From positions 1-34,650 of the forward strand of contig WQVY01000024.1 in the NCBI GenBank assembly GCA_009785605.1: 34,650 nucleotides of DNA. The letters run 5' to 3'. Of the stretch, positions 1 to 6,961 are shown one piece after another. Every line of letters starts with the position of its first letter. Positions within the stretch are counted from its first letter, which is position 1. A program made the translations under genes and the position numbers. The notes beneath the pieces are model-generated. The model saw only the letters and a list, made by a program, of their open reading frames with translations, was not told the origin of the DNA and did no database searches. Origin of the DNA: Defluviitaleaceae bacterium (lineage in GTDB: Bacteria > Bacillota > Clostridia > Lachnospirales > WQUN01).

Positions 1-116
1 GCATCGCTGTTAATATCTGAAAGATGCGGGCCACCCGTTGCCTGCAGCCAATAATCCAAACGGTATCCCTGCGCCAAGGCCGATGACCATACATTTGAAG
101 AAAAATTTGCAAACAT
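1..116 (-). CDS. 5' end of an unidentified gene, cut by the window edge
   Basis: An open frame begins with ATG at 116-114 and stays open for 38 codons to the window edge. A good Shine-Dalgarno (AGGAG, complement of 123-127) lies 6 nt upstream of the ATG, which is the main support for a real start. The visible N-terminus begins MFANFSSNVWSSALAQG and continues with YRLDYWLQATGG and PHLSDINSD. It shows no signal peptide and I do not recognise the family. It is divergent from the MoxR-like gene, and the two share about 108 bp of intergenic DNA. Only the reading frame and ribosome site are seen; function is unknown. Confidence 0.55.
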   Translation of the reverse strand, partial: MFANFSSNVWSSALAQGYRLDYWLQATGGPHLSDINSD

Positions 117-161
117 TATAATCTCCTAACAAAAACAGGTTTAATTTGAAACCAGTATTTC

Positions 162-192
162 TTGGATATCTTTTGCATTTTCATGCTATAAT
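162..192 (+). promoter_or_regulatory. Probable sigma-A promoter of the MoxR-like gene (extended -10)
   Basis: TATAAT at 187-192 is preceded by TG at 184-185, giving an extended -10 element. The nearest -35-like hexamer is TTGGAT at 162-167, with a 19-bp spacer that is longer than ideal, so recognition probably depends on the extended -10. The predicted transcript would start near 199, about 25 nt before the ATG at 225. Confidence 0.6.
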
Positions 193-224
193 CCCAGTAT
201 ACCATTTATTTGAGGGAGACAAAA

Positions 225-1190
225 ATGTTAAAAAATATCACGCAAAGCATAAAGTCGCAAGTCGGCGATTATGTATTTAACCAGGATGTAATAACAGAGT
301 TGGCATTAGCCTCCTTTTTTGCTGGCGGGCATATACTATTAGCAAGCCCTACTGGCCTAGGCAAAAGCAGTTGGGCACAGGCTTTTGCTAAGGCACTTGG
401 GTTGAGCTACGACTGTGTACGGTTTTCCGAAACCAACACACCCGGCAGGGCGTTTATCAATTATGCCAGTGACAGCGAAGGCAACCTGCTTGCACCACAG
501 CCAGGAGCACTGTTTTCCCCTGTTTTCCATGCAGAGTTTTATGAAGACGATACGGATAGTAGGCACACACAACTGCATATGTTCAAAAACACGCATTCAT
601 GGGTGCATATGCACATGATAGACGCAATTGACCGCAACAACAAAAACCTTACAGACGATAACGCGCTGCCGTTTTTGCTGCCGGACCCGCATTTTATAAT
701 TGCTTCATGCAATGATACACGCATCCTGCCCGCAGCCTTGACAGACCGCTTTATGATGAAATTGTACGTAAACTATCCAGGTGTCGCGGCCGAAAAGCAG
801 ATGCTGCAGATGCATCATGTAAACACTGCCCACGAGCCGCAGCCCCAACCGGTACCGGTATGTACACCAGAAACAATTAGCCAAGCCAAGCAGGAAGTAC
901 AAGCCGTAGCAGTAGATGACGTAATCTTTAACTATATAATAGGCATAACAGAGACCACCCGCCGCGCCAACGCGGTACAAATAGGTGCAAGCCCCAGGGC
1001 AAGTATTTCGCTACTGATGGCCGCCAAGGCATATGCCGCAATTGCAGGGCGGGATTACGTTACTATAGGCGATGTACAGGGCCTTGCAATTCCGGTACTG
1101 CGCCACAGGATTATATTAAGGCCCGATGCTATAAAAGAAGGCATTAATGCGGACCGTATCATCGAAAGTATAATTGTGAGTAAAGGCTGA
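225..1190 (+). CDS. MoxR-like AAA+ ATPase with degenerate Walker B region
   Basis: This is a 321-residue protein of the MoxR group of AAA+ ATPases, cytosolic chaperone-like ATPases that usually act with a VWA/DUF58 partner. The start is the ATG at 225, 6 nt after GAGGGAG; an in-frame TTG at 210 lies upstream of that ribosome site and is unlikely. Visible motifs are Walker A SPTGLGKS (41-48), sensor-1-like IIASCND (158-164), LPAALTDRF with the arginine finger, and the typical MoxR lid GASPRASISLLMAAKAYA followed by GRDYVTIGDV. The Walker B position (about 100-114) reads VFHAEFYEDDTDSRH instead of the usual hydrophobic stretch ending in ADEINRA. A His/Met-rich stretch of about a dozen extra residues follows. 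No DUF58 or transglutaminase gene is adjacent, so the client is unknown. ATP hydrolysis may be impaired; this is inference. Confidence 0.8.
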   Translation: MLKNITQSIKSQVGDYVFNQDVITELALASFFAGGHILLASPTGLGKSSWAQAFAKALGLSYDCVRFSETNTPGRAFINYASDSEGNLLAPQPGALFSPVFHAEFYEDDTDSRHTQLHMFKNTHSWVHMHMIDAIDRNNKNLTDDNALPFLLPDPHFIIASCNDTRILPAALTDRFMMKLYVNYPGVAAEKQMLQMHHVNTAHEPQPQPVPVCTPETISQAKQEVQAVAVDDVIFNYIIGITETTRRANAVQIGASPRASISLLMAAKAYAAIAGRDYVTIGDVQGLAIPVLRHRIILRPDAIKEGINADRIIESIIVSKG

Positions 1191-1224
1191 TAGTTTCAGC
1201 ACAGCAACTATAGGAGGGGATAAC

Positions 1225-1797
1225 ATGAAAGTCTTAGCCATTAACGGCAGCCCACGCAAAGAGGGCAACACCGCCGGTATGCTCAACACCGTACTGCAAG
1301 TATGTAAAGAAGCCGGCCACGATACACAGCTATTCCAAGCTGGGGGCCGCGCCGTACACGGCTGCACGGCATGCGGAAGTTGCGGTACCAACAAAGGAAA
1401 ATGTGCTATAGATGACTGGATAAACGAGTTGTATCCGCTTATGAAAACCGCCGATGCAATTGTCATAGGCTCACCAACATATTTCTCGGACTTGACCCCG
1501 GAAACAAAAGCCGTAATAGACCGCACAGGCTTTATGTCTCGCAGGGATGATAATGCATTCTCCAGAAAAATAGGTGCGGCGGTAAGCGCGGTTAGGCGGG
1601 CGGGCGGCATACACACCCTGGACTCTATCCAGCACATGTTTTTGATATGCGATATGATAGTCCCCGGCAGCTCGTACTGGAATATGAGCCTAAGCCGCGA
1701 TATTGGCGATTATGAAAACGACCAAGAAGGTCTAAGGACAATGACGCGACTGGGTGAGAATATATCTTGGCTGCTAAAGCTGATACAGGCTGAGTAA
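1225..1797 (+). CDS. Flavodoxin-fold NADPH-dependent FMN reductase / iron-sulfur flavoprotein
   Basis: This 190-residue protein has the FMN-reductase flavodoxin fold: the phosphate-binding loop GSPRKEGNT (8-16) follows the first beta strand, and GSPTYFSDLTPETKAVIDR forms the second flavin-contacting loop. Four cysteines (47, 50, 53, 60; C-x2-C-x2-C-x6-C) sit between them. That is the arrangement of iron-sulfur flavoproteins (Isf), where they bind a [4Fe-4S] cluster near FMN, so a low-potential electron-transfer role in the cytosol is likely. The substrate cannot be named. The start ATG has a strong ribosome site (AGGAGGGG, 1212-1219). It lies 34 nt downstream of the MoxR-like gene and is probably co-transcribed with it; a terminator follows at 1811. 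Confidence 0.85.
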   Translation: MKVLAINGSPRKEGNTAGMLNTVLQVCKEAGHDTQLFQAGGRAVHGCTACGSCGTNKGKCAIDDWINELYPLMKTADAIVIGSPTYFSDLTPETKAVIDRTGFMSRRDDNAFSRKIGAAVSAVRRAGGIHTLDSIQHMFLICDMIVPGSSYWNMSLSRDIGDYENDQEGLRTMTRLGENISWLLKLIQAE

Positions 1798-1810
1798 AAA
1801 GGCATAAAAT

Positions 1811-1840
1811 AAGGGCTGCCAAATTAACACGGCAGCCCTT
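1811..1840. terminator. Bidirectional Rho-independent terminator
   Basis: A perfect 10-bp stem, AAGGGCTGCC (1811-1820) with GGCAGCCCTT (1831-1840), encloses a 10-nt loop. It lies between the convergent flavoprotein and spoVT genes. T-rich sequence flanks both sides but is short, so it probably serves both genes. Confidence 0.8.
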
Positions 1841-1886
1841 TGCATATACATAAATCATATATTTTCATTTGCATTTGATATTACTA

Positions 1887-2432
1887 TTATTGCTCCATCT
1901 GCTTGCCCAAGAACCCGGCTGCAGTCTGGGCCAACTTGCCTTCCACTTCGCCCATCTTCTTGTCTGGGGAAAGGAACACAATAGCGCCTAGTACGTCGCC
2001 CTCTGCTATTATTGGTGCAATAAACTCGTTGTTGTACGTGCCTGGGTCATCTTCATCCAAGATGGGTACAAACGACGCATCGTTTCTGGATGCGGATACT
2101 ACATTACGTAGGTTGATGGCTCTTTCCAACTCGCGTGAGATGCTTTTATCCAAAAATTCCTTCTTGGGGCCGCCGGATACGGCGATTATTTGATCTTTGT
2201 CTACTATACAGGTGATATGACCTGACGACTGGCTCAAACTTTCTGCGTATTCCTTTGCAAAATTACCAAGCTCGCCAATTGGCGAGTATTTCTTTAAAAT
2301 AATTTCTCCCTCGCGGTCCGTAAAAATTTCTAGTGGGTCACCTTCGCGGATACGTAGTGTTCTACGTATTTCTTTGGGTATTACTACCCGACCTAAATCG
2401 TCAATTCTGCGGACTATGCCTGTAGCTTTCAA
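1887..2432 (-). CDS. spoVT: Stage V sporulation protein T (AbrB-type transcription regulator)
   Basis: The 181-residue product matches SpoVT in length and layout. An N-terminal AbrB swapped-hairpin DNA-binding domain (about 1-50; MKATGIVRRIDDLGRVVIPK and a following EIRRTLRIREGDPLEIF) is joined to a C-terminal GAF-like domain (about 55-181; CIVDKDQIIAVSGG, then FIAPIIAEGDVLGAIVFLS). In endospore formers SpoVT tunes sigma-G-dependent gene expression in the forespore. The start is TTG at 2432, supported by AAGGAGG 7 nt upstream and by the conserved N-terminus; no alternative ATG precedes the domain. The gene sits downstream of rplT in the same orientation but appears to have its own sigma-G-like promoter at 2511-2540. 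Its presence argues that the organism sporulates or descends from a spore former. Confidence 0.93.
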   Translation of the reverse strand: MKATGIVRRIDDLGRVVIPKEIRRTLRIREGDPLEIFTDREGEIILKKYSPIGELGNFAKEYAESLSQSSGHITCIVDKDQIIAVSGGPKKEFLDKSISRELERAINLRNVVSASRNDASFVPILDEDDPGTYNNEFIAPIIAEGDVLGAIVFLSPDKKMGEVEGKLAQTAAGFLGKQMEQ

Positions 2433-2510
2433 TGAATTTCCTCCTTATGTTATTCATTTTCATTGGTAAATCATTGGCTTTGAGTTGTAGCTGTATGTCT
2501 TTACTTTTCA

Positions 2511-2540
2511 TAGTATCTGTAAAAATGTCAAGATTTATAC
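2511..2540 (-). promoter_or_regulatory. Candidate sigma-G promoter of spoVT
   Basis: On the minus strand GTATA (2540-2536) is followed by exactly 18 nt and then GATACTA (2517-2511). The known B. subtilis sigma-G consensus is GHATR, 18 nt, CATNHTA, so there is one mismatch (C to G at the first -10 base). The predicted start near 2504 leaves a leader of about 70 nt. A TTGACA hexamer inside the spacer has no sigma-A -10 at proper distance. Confidence 0.55.
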
Positions 2541-2563
2541 ATTTGACACATACAGGCCAAAAC

Positions 2564-2914
2564 CTACGAGCCGGATACTACATTGGCCAATTTTGTAAAA
2601 GCAGCAGTGTCGTTTACTGCCAACTCAGCCAACATCTTGCGATTGATATCTACACCGGCTTTTTTGAGGCCATACATAAATTGGCTATAGCTTAGTCCGT
2701 GCTGCCTGGCTGCTGCATTGATACGTGTAATCCACAGGCGGCGGTACTCGCGTTTTGTTTGCTTACGCCCTACGAAGGCGGATGCCATTGCGCGCATTAC
2801 TGCCTGTTTTGCTGCGCGGTACTGCTTACTCCTGGCACCACGGAAGCCGCGGGCCAGCTTTAGAACGCGCTTATGTCTTCTTTTGGCTTTTACTGCGCCT
2901 TTTATCCTTGCCAT
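2564..2914 (-). CDS. rplT: 50S ribosomal protein L20
   Basis: The 116-residue product is highly basic and begins with the typical L20 sequence [20 protein letters not shown]. The globular C-terminal part includes [21 protein letters not shown]20 is an early assembly protein binding 23S rRNA and, in Firmicutes, the autoregulator of the infC-rpmI-rplT operon through the leader transcript. The gene is last in that operon, 45 nt after rpmI, and has a strong ribosome site (GAGGAGG). Length and start agree with the family. Confidence 0.98.
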   Translation of the reverse strand: MARIKGAVKAKRRHKRVLKLARGFRGARSKQYRAAKQAVMRAMASAFVGRKQTKREYRRLWITRINAAARQHGLSYSQFMYGLKKAGVDINRKMLAELAVNDTAAFTKLANVVSGS

Positions 2915-2959
2915 ATTAAAATCCTCCTCGTATTGTCGCGGTTATAATGCGGCCTTTGC

Positions 2960-3157
2960 TTATGCATACGGCAGCATTTGCCTTACGGCCGCTTCATTCG
3001 TCTTATCTACCATGCCCATCTTGCGCAAGGTCATCTTACGTTTTGGACTTTTTTTGGTAAGGATATGCTGTTTACCAGCCTTGGGGTGCTTAAACTTGCC
3101 GGTACCCGTTGCTTTAAAGCGCTTTGCAGCAGCTTTTTTTGTTTTTAGTTTTGGCAT
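2960..3157 (-). CDS. rpmI: 50S ribosomal protein L35
   Basis: This 65-residue basic protein starts [20 protein letters not shown] and contains the family's [19 protein letters not shown] stretch, so it is an ordinary full-length L35, a component of the large ribosomal subunit. It lies between infC (41 nt upstream) and rplT in the canonical order and is transcribed from the infC promoter. Confidence 0.98.
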   Translation of the reverse strand: MPKLKTKKAAAKRFKATGTGKFKHPKAGKQHILTKKSPKRKMTLRKMGMVDKTNEAAVRQMLPYA

Positions 3158-3198
3158 GTGTAACGTACTCCTTTCGTGAGCAAATTAACTCCTGCGAT

Positions 3199-3720
3199 TT
3201 ATTGCGAACCTGCATTTGGTTTTGGTGATAAGAACATAGCCATAGAACGTGCTTCCATCTTGGGCGGTTTATCAACTTGGCCCACATCGCTTACCCTGGC
3301 AAGGAAGTCGTTCATTATGGTATATCCTATTTCTGTCCGCCCCAATTCACGCCCACGGAAGCGGATGGTCACCTTGACTTTATCGCCGTCTTTTAAGAAG
3401 GTAATAGCTCTTTTTACTTTTACCTCGACATCATGCGTGTCGATATTGGGGGAAAGCCGTACTTCTTTAACCGCAATTGTGCGTTGCTTTTTGCGGGCTT
3501 CCTTTTCCTTCTTGGACTGTTCGAACCTAAACTTGCTATAGTCCATGATTTTGCAGACCGGCGGCTTGGCTGTGGGCGATATTTTAACCAAATCCAAGCG
3601 TTTTTCGTCGGCCATACGCTGGGCATCCCGGCCCGGCACTATGCCTAGCTGAGAACCGTCCACGTCTATCAGGCGCACTTCCTTGTCCCTGATTTGCTCG
3701 TTGATCATTAAGTCGGTAAT
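3199..3720 (-). CDS. infC: Translation initiation factor IF-3, initiated at an ATT codon
   Basis: The 173-residue IF-3 has the N-terminal domain beginning ITDLMINEQIRDKEVRLIDV, the linker KFRFEQSKKEKEARKKQ, and the C-terminal domain with KEVRLSPNIDTHDV and KDGDKVKVTIRFRGRE. It binds the 30S subunit and proof-reads start codons. I place the start at ATT (3720-3718) because AAGGAGGG ends 7 nt upstream and the protein then has the length of B. subtilis IF-3. The upstream in-frame ATG at 3738 overlaps the Shine-Dalgarno itself, and the codon at 3762 is too far upstream. A rare AUU start in infC is known in E. coli and lets IF-3 repress its own translation. First gene of the infC-rpmI-rplT operon. 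Confidence 0.95.
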   Translation of the reverse strand: MTDLMINEQIRDKEVRLIDVDGSQLGIVPGRDAQRMADEKRLDLVKISPTAKPPVCKIMDYSKFRFEQSKKEKEARKKQRTIAVKEVRLSPNIDTHDVEVKVKRAITFLKDGDKVKVTIRFRGRELGRTEIGYTIMNDFLARVSDVGQVDKPPKMEARSMAMFLSPKPNAGSQ

Positions 3721-3900
3721 ACTGATTCCCTCCTTCATATAAATAAAACCTGTCCGACTCAAAAAAAATAAGTGGGCATAAGCCCACTTATATCATGCGT
3801 AACACGGATTTGACTTTCGCAAATTGCGAATGTATTGCCTGTGTTTGCCCGATAAACCCTGTAGCGTTAGCCAGTGGGTGAGAAGTGGCGCTTCTGCTTT
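3721..3900 (-). promoter_or_regulatory. infC operon leader, candidate L20-type attenuation leader
   Basis: About 180 nt separate the predicted transcription start (near 3900) from the infC start codon. The leader can form small hairpins (AGAAG/CTTCT, TTCGCAA/TTGCGAA) and ends in an intrinsic terminator 40 nt before the start codon. An upstream CCCACT (complement of 3873-3878) is complementary to AGTGGG in the 5' arm of the terminator, so an alternative antiterminator pairing is possible. Firmicute infC operons are known to be autoregulated by L20 through such a leader. The sequence similarity to that RNA family was not tested. Confidence 0.6.
3761..3791 (-). terminator. Intrinsic terminator inside the infC leader (attenuator)
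   Basis: On the minus strand a perfect 10-bp stem, ATAAGTGGGC (3791-3782) with GCCCACTTAT (3777-3768), encloses a TTAT loop and is followed by an uninterrupted run of T to 3761. It lies downstream of the operon promoter and upstream of infC, where a constitutive terminator would silence essential genes, so it must be conditional. Confidence 0.85.
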
Positions 3901-3906
3901 TGCGGT

Positions 3907-3935
3907 AGTATAGCATTGGGTAATTGTAGTGTCAA
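3907..3935 (-). promoter_or_regulatory. Sigma-A promoter of the infC-rpmI-rplT operon
   Basis: On the minus strand TTGACA (3935-3930), a 17-nt spacer and TATACT (3912-3907) form a near-consensus housekeeping promoter. It points at infC, and transcription should begin near 3900. Confidence 0.85.
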
Positions 3936-3962
3936 ATTTGGTTATCCATGACTTCGGTATCT

Positions 3963-4004
3963 GTTTTGATACAAATGATAAAGGTTTTGATACAATTGGT
4001 AAAG
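3963..4004. repeat. Two adjacent 21-bp direct repeats between divergent operons
   Basis: Two abutting 21-bp units (3963-3983 and 3984-4004) share 19 of 21 bases. Each contains GTTTTGATACAA and ends in GTAAAG or ATAAAG; within each, TTGATACAA has TTG/CAA dyad character. The 21-bp period is two helical turns, which would put two bound proteins on the same face. The pair lies 28 bp upstream of the -35 of infC and about 80 bp upstream of the thioredoxin-reductase-like gene, so it could be an operator for either. Confidence 0.7.
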
Positions 4005-4084
4005 GCGATCTGCACCCACACACCAACATATGTATGATATTATAAGGCCTATAAACGCATACAAACCACACTGGAGGGCCAATT

Positions 4085-4972
4085 TTGACAGACACAATTA
4101 TTATAGGAGGCGGGCCAGCCGGGGTGTCGGCTGCACTTTATACAGCCCGCGCAGGTATGAAGACACTAATCATCCACAAAGGCGGCGGCGCACTAGACAA
4201 AGCCGAAAGGGTAGAAAATTTTTATGGCAGCCCCGGCACCACCGGCCCCGCATTATTAGAGACCGGGCTAACCCACGCTGCGGACATGGGTGCAGAACTT
4301 GCAAGTGGCGAAGTTGTAAAAATACAGCGCGATGTACAAGACGGCCATTTTACTGTACAAACAACAAGCGAGTCATATACCGCACGCACACTACTGCTTG
4401 CAACAGGTGCAAGCCGCTTAGCACCGGCAATACCTGGGCTTTCCACATATGAGGGTAAAGGTATAAGCCACTGTGCAATATGCGACGCGTTTTTTTATAA
4501 AGGCAAAGACGTAGCAGTACTGGGCAGCGGCCCATATGCCTTAAGCGAGGCTAATCAGCTATTGCCGCTGGTTAAATCTCTTACTTTACTAACCAACGGC
4601 GAAGAGCCGTCCACCCAGCTTCCGCCAGAAATAAATATTCGCAAGGAGAAAATACAGGAAATAATAGGCGAGTCACGCCTTACCGCCGTAGCCCTAGAAC
4701 CGGACGGCGAGCATATACCGCTTAACGGGCTGTTTATAGCCATGGGTGTAGCCGGTGCAACAGAGCTGGCCCGTAAAGCAGGTGCATTTGTAGAAAACAA
4801 CGCAGTAATAGTAGACAAAAACATGCAAACCGGCGTGCCGGGCCTATGGGCTGCGGGCGACTGTACAGGCGGCATGAAGCAGATCGCCAAAGCCGTATAC
4901 GAAGGTGCCATAGCCGGCACAGATATCGTAATCTACCTGAGAGGAGCAACAATTTCAAATGAAAACAGCTAA
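4085..4972 (+). CDS. Thioredoxin-reductase-like FAD oxidoreductase without the NADPH-binding HRR motif
   Basis: This 295-residue two-domain flavoprotein begins with the FAD dinucleotide motif GGGPAG (8-13). It carries a redox-active disulfide C130-A-I-C133 in the context HCAICDAFFYKG, as in thioredoxin reductases, and has the second FAD motif AAGDCTGG (256-263). The central domain keeps a GSGPYA loop (147-152), but the position where NADPH-dependent enzymes carry HRRxxxR reads LTLLTNGEEPST (about 166-177). Clostridial ferredoxin-dependent flavin thioredoxin reductases also lack that motif, so the electron donor may not be NADPH. No thioredoxin gene is adjacent. The start is TTG, 6 nt after GGAGGG (4073-4078). 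It overlaps the next gene by 14 nt. Confidence 0.85.
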   Translation: MTDTIIIGGGPAGVSAALYTARAGMKTLIIHKGGGALDKAERVENFYGSPGTTGPALLETGLTHAADMGAELASGEVVKIQRDVQDGHFTVQTTSESYTARTLLLATGASRLAPAIPGLSTYEGKGISHCAICDAFFYKGKDVAVLGSGPYALSEANQLLPLVKSLTLLTNGEEPSTQLPPEINIRKEKIQEIIGESRLTAVALEPDGEHIPLNGLFIAMGVAGATELARKAGAFVENNAVIVDKNMQTGVPGLWAAGDCTGGMKQIAKAVYEGAIAGTDIVIYLRGATISNENS

Positions 4973-5975
4973 TTACCGTGCGGCAGTTATTGGTCTTGGG
5001 CTGATATCCAATGTCCACATCAAGGCCCTGGAAGACATAGGCATTACTATAGTTGCTGTATGCGACAACAAGCCAGAACGGGCCAAGGCCATGGGCCAGC
5101 AGTTAAACTGTGTCAGCTACACCTGTCATGAAGCTATGATAAGTGCTGGGGGTTTTGATGTGCTGCACAATTGCTTACCCCACTACTTACATGCTCCCAT
5201 ATCCACAGCCGCGCTAGAAAAGGGCTTCCACGTCGTGTGCGAGAAACCAATGGCAACAACAGTAGCAGATGCTAAAACCATGCTTGCCGCCGCAGCCGCA
5301 AGCGGTGCTAAGCTGGAAATAATCTTTCAAAACAGGTACAACCCATCCACTATGGCCATCAAGCAAGCATTGGACTCAGGTGAGCTGGGGCAGGTACTTG
5401 GCGGCTGGCTAAGAGTGACATGGTACAGGGGCGAAGATTATTATACAAACAACGACTGGCGTGGCCGCTGGGCAACAGAGGGCGGTGGTGCGTTAATAAA
5501 CCAGTCTATTCATACATTTGACCTGATGAACTATTTCCTGGGCAACCCAACACGCGTCAACGCCTCCGTTGCCAACCGCGCCCACCCATCCATTGAGGTT
5601 GAAGACGTAGCCGAAGGCATTATTGCATATGGCGATATAAACGTATCTTTTTATATAAATACCTTCCACCCATACAACGCCCCTGTGGCCTTGGAAATAG
5701 TATGCGAAAACGGCATAGCAGCTATTAGCGGGAAGACCGCGACCATCACCTACAAAGACGGCCGCGAAGCAGCAAAATACGTCAACGACGATACAGAAAA
5801 TGTACATGCGAAGGACTACTGGGGATACTCACATATTACACAAATTGCGGCGTTCTATGACGCTCTTGCTGGCAAGGCTGCCAAAGGTGTATGCGGTGCA
5901 GAAGGGCTGCGCACCCAGCGGTTGGTTAACGGCATTTATGACTCGTCTAAGCAGCGCCAGGCCATAAGTTTATAG
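4959..5975 (+). CDS. Gfo/Idh/MocA family oxidoreductase
   Basis: The 338-residue product has an N-terminal Rossmann domain (AVIGLGLISNVHIKAL, residues about 9-24) and the family signature EKP in VCEKPMATT. The C-terminal alpha/beta dimerisation domain contains GGGALINQSIHTFDL, whose His is the usual catalytic position. Members oxidise or reduce sugars, inositols or amino sugars with NAD(P); the substrate cannot be told from the sequence. It starts inside the end of the flavoprotein gene (14-nt overlap) with GAGGAG about 13 nt upstream, suggesting translational coupling, and is followed 10 nt later by holA. Confidence 0.88.
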   Translation: MKTANYRAAVIGLGLISNVHIKALEDIGITIVAVCDNKPERAKAMGQQLNCVSYTCHEAMISAGGFDVLHNCLPHYLHAPISTAALEKGFHVVCEKPMATTVADAKTMLAAAAASGAKLEIIFQNRYNPSTMAIKQALDSGELGQVLGGWLRVTWYRGEDYYTNNDWRGRWATEGGGALINQSIHTFDLMNYFLGNPTRVNASVANRAHPSIEVEDVAEGIIAYGDINVSFYINTFHPYNAPVALEIVCENGIAAISGKTATITYKDGREAAKYVNDDTENVHAKDYWGYSHITQIAAFYDALAGKAAKGVCGAEGLRTQRLVNGIYDSSKQRQAISL

Positions 5976-5985
5976 CGAGGCTATT

Positions 5986-6951
5986 ATGACCCCAAAGGAA
6001 TTTAACGACAGCATAAAACGCGGCGAGTTTAAACGGGTATACCTGCTATATGGCGAGGAAAGATACCTAGTAAACCACTATGCAGAAGCCCTAGCCGCAG
6101 CCATAGGCGAGCCAGATAACTTCGACAGCAGCACACCTGCCGCAGGTATTATTATGGCGGCAGAAAACTTGCCTTTTTTGGCAGATATGCGGCTAATACG
6201 CGTACGCGACTCCAGGCTGTTTGCATCTGGCCGGAAAGCCGAGTCAGAAGCAATGACCGCATACCTGCCAACAATACCGGATACAACCGTATTGGTATTT
6301 ACAGAATCTGAAGTAGACCGCCGCGGCCGCCTATACAAAAAAGTTGCGGAGCTGGGCGGCGCAGTGGACTGCGAAACACCATCGCCCCAGGCGCTAACAA
6401 CCTGGCTTGCACGCATTTTTAACGAAAAAGGCAAGTCCATAGACCCTGCCGCCGCAAACATATTAATACGCAACGCAGCCCACAACATGACAACCCTAAC
6501 CCAAGAAACACAAAAACTAGCCGCATATGTAGGCAAGCGGCCAACAGTTACCACCCAAGATGTAGAAGACATATGCTCCCCTACCCTACAAACCCGGGTC
6601 TTTGACATGATTGCTGCAATAGCCAATGGCCGCACAGCCATTGCGCTAGATATGTACCACAACATGTTACTAATGAAGGAACAGCCACTGATGATATTGG
6701 CCATGATAATACGGCAGCTTCGCATTATACTTATGGTAACAGCCGCAAGTGACAAACGTATGCCAAAGGCACAAATGGCAAAAACTCTTGGCCTAAGAAG
6801 CTTTGTTGTGGACGAAGCACTAAGCCAAAGCCGCCGCTTTACCATAAACAAACTGTTTAAAGCCCTAAGCAACTGCCAAGATATCGACAGTAAGGTCAAA
6901 ACCGGGTTGATAAATGCCGAGATAGGTGTAGAGTTGCTGATTATGCAGTAG
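5986..6951 (+). CDS. holA: DNA polymerase III subunit delta
   Basis: The 321-residue product has HolA features: the N-terminal KRVYLLYGEERYLVNHYAEA, then NLPFLADMRLIRVRD, and the alpha-helical C-terminal collar domain with IAALDMYHNMLLMKEQPLMI-like sequence and a KTLGLRSFVVDEAL segment. Delta is the clamp-opening subunit of the replicative clamp loader. The ORF has full length for the family. It closes the operon that starts with the flavoprotein and converges on rsgA with only 10 nt between the two stops. Confidence 0.93.
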   Translation: MTPKEFNDSIKRGEFKRVYLLYGEERYLVNHYAEALAAAIGEPDNFDSSTPAAGIIMAAENLPFLADMRLIRVRDSRLFASGRKAESEAMTAYLPTIPDTTVLVFTESEVDRRGRLYKKVAELGGAVDCETPSPQALTTWLARIFNEKGKSIDPAAANILIRNAAHNMTTLTQETQKLAAYVGKRPTVTTQDVEDICSPTLQTRVFDMIAAIANGRTAIALDMYHNMLLMKEQPLMILAMIIRQLRIILMVTAASDKRMPKAQMAKTLGLRSFVVDEALSQSRRFTINKLFKALSNCQDIDSKVKTGLINAEIGVELLIMQ

Positions 6952-6961
6952 GCTATTTTGC

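Noticed and set aside
415-618. A frameshift hiding a normal Walker B in the MoxR-like gene
   Set aside because: The alternative frames in this stretch contain no ADEINRA-like sequence, and the main frame continues normally into the sensor-1 and lid motifs.
2524-2529. TTGACA on the minus strand upstream of spoVT as a sigma-A -35
   Set aside because: No acceptable -10 hexamer occurs at 16-18 bp; the TACTAT nearby is at 10 bp. The sigma-G reading fits better.
6078-6899. Long minus-strand frame opposite holA
   Set aside because: It is a shadow of the well-supported holA frame, without a ribosome site or recognisable domain.
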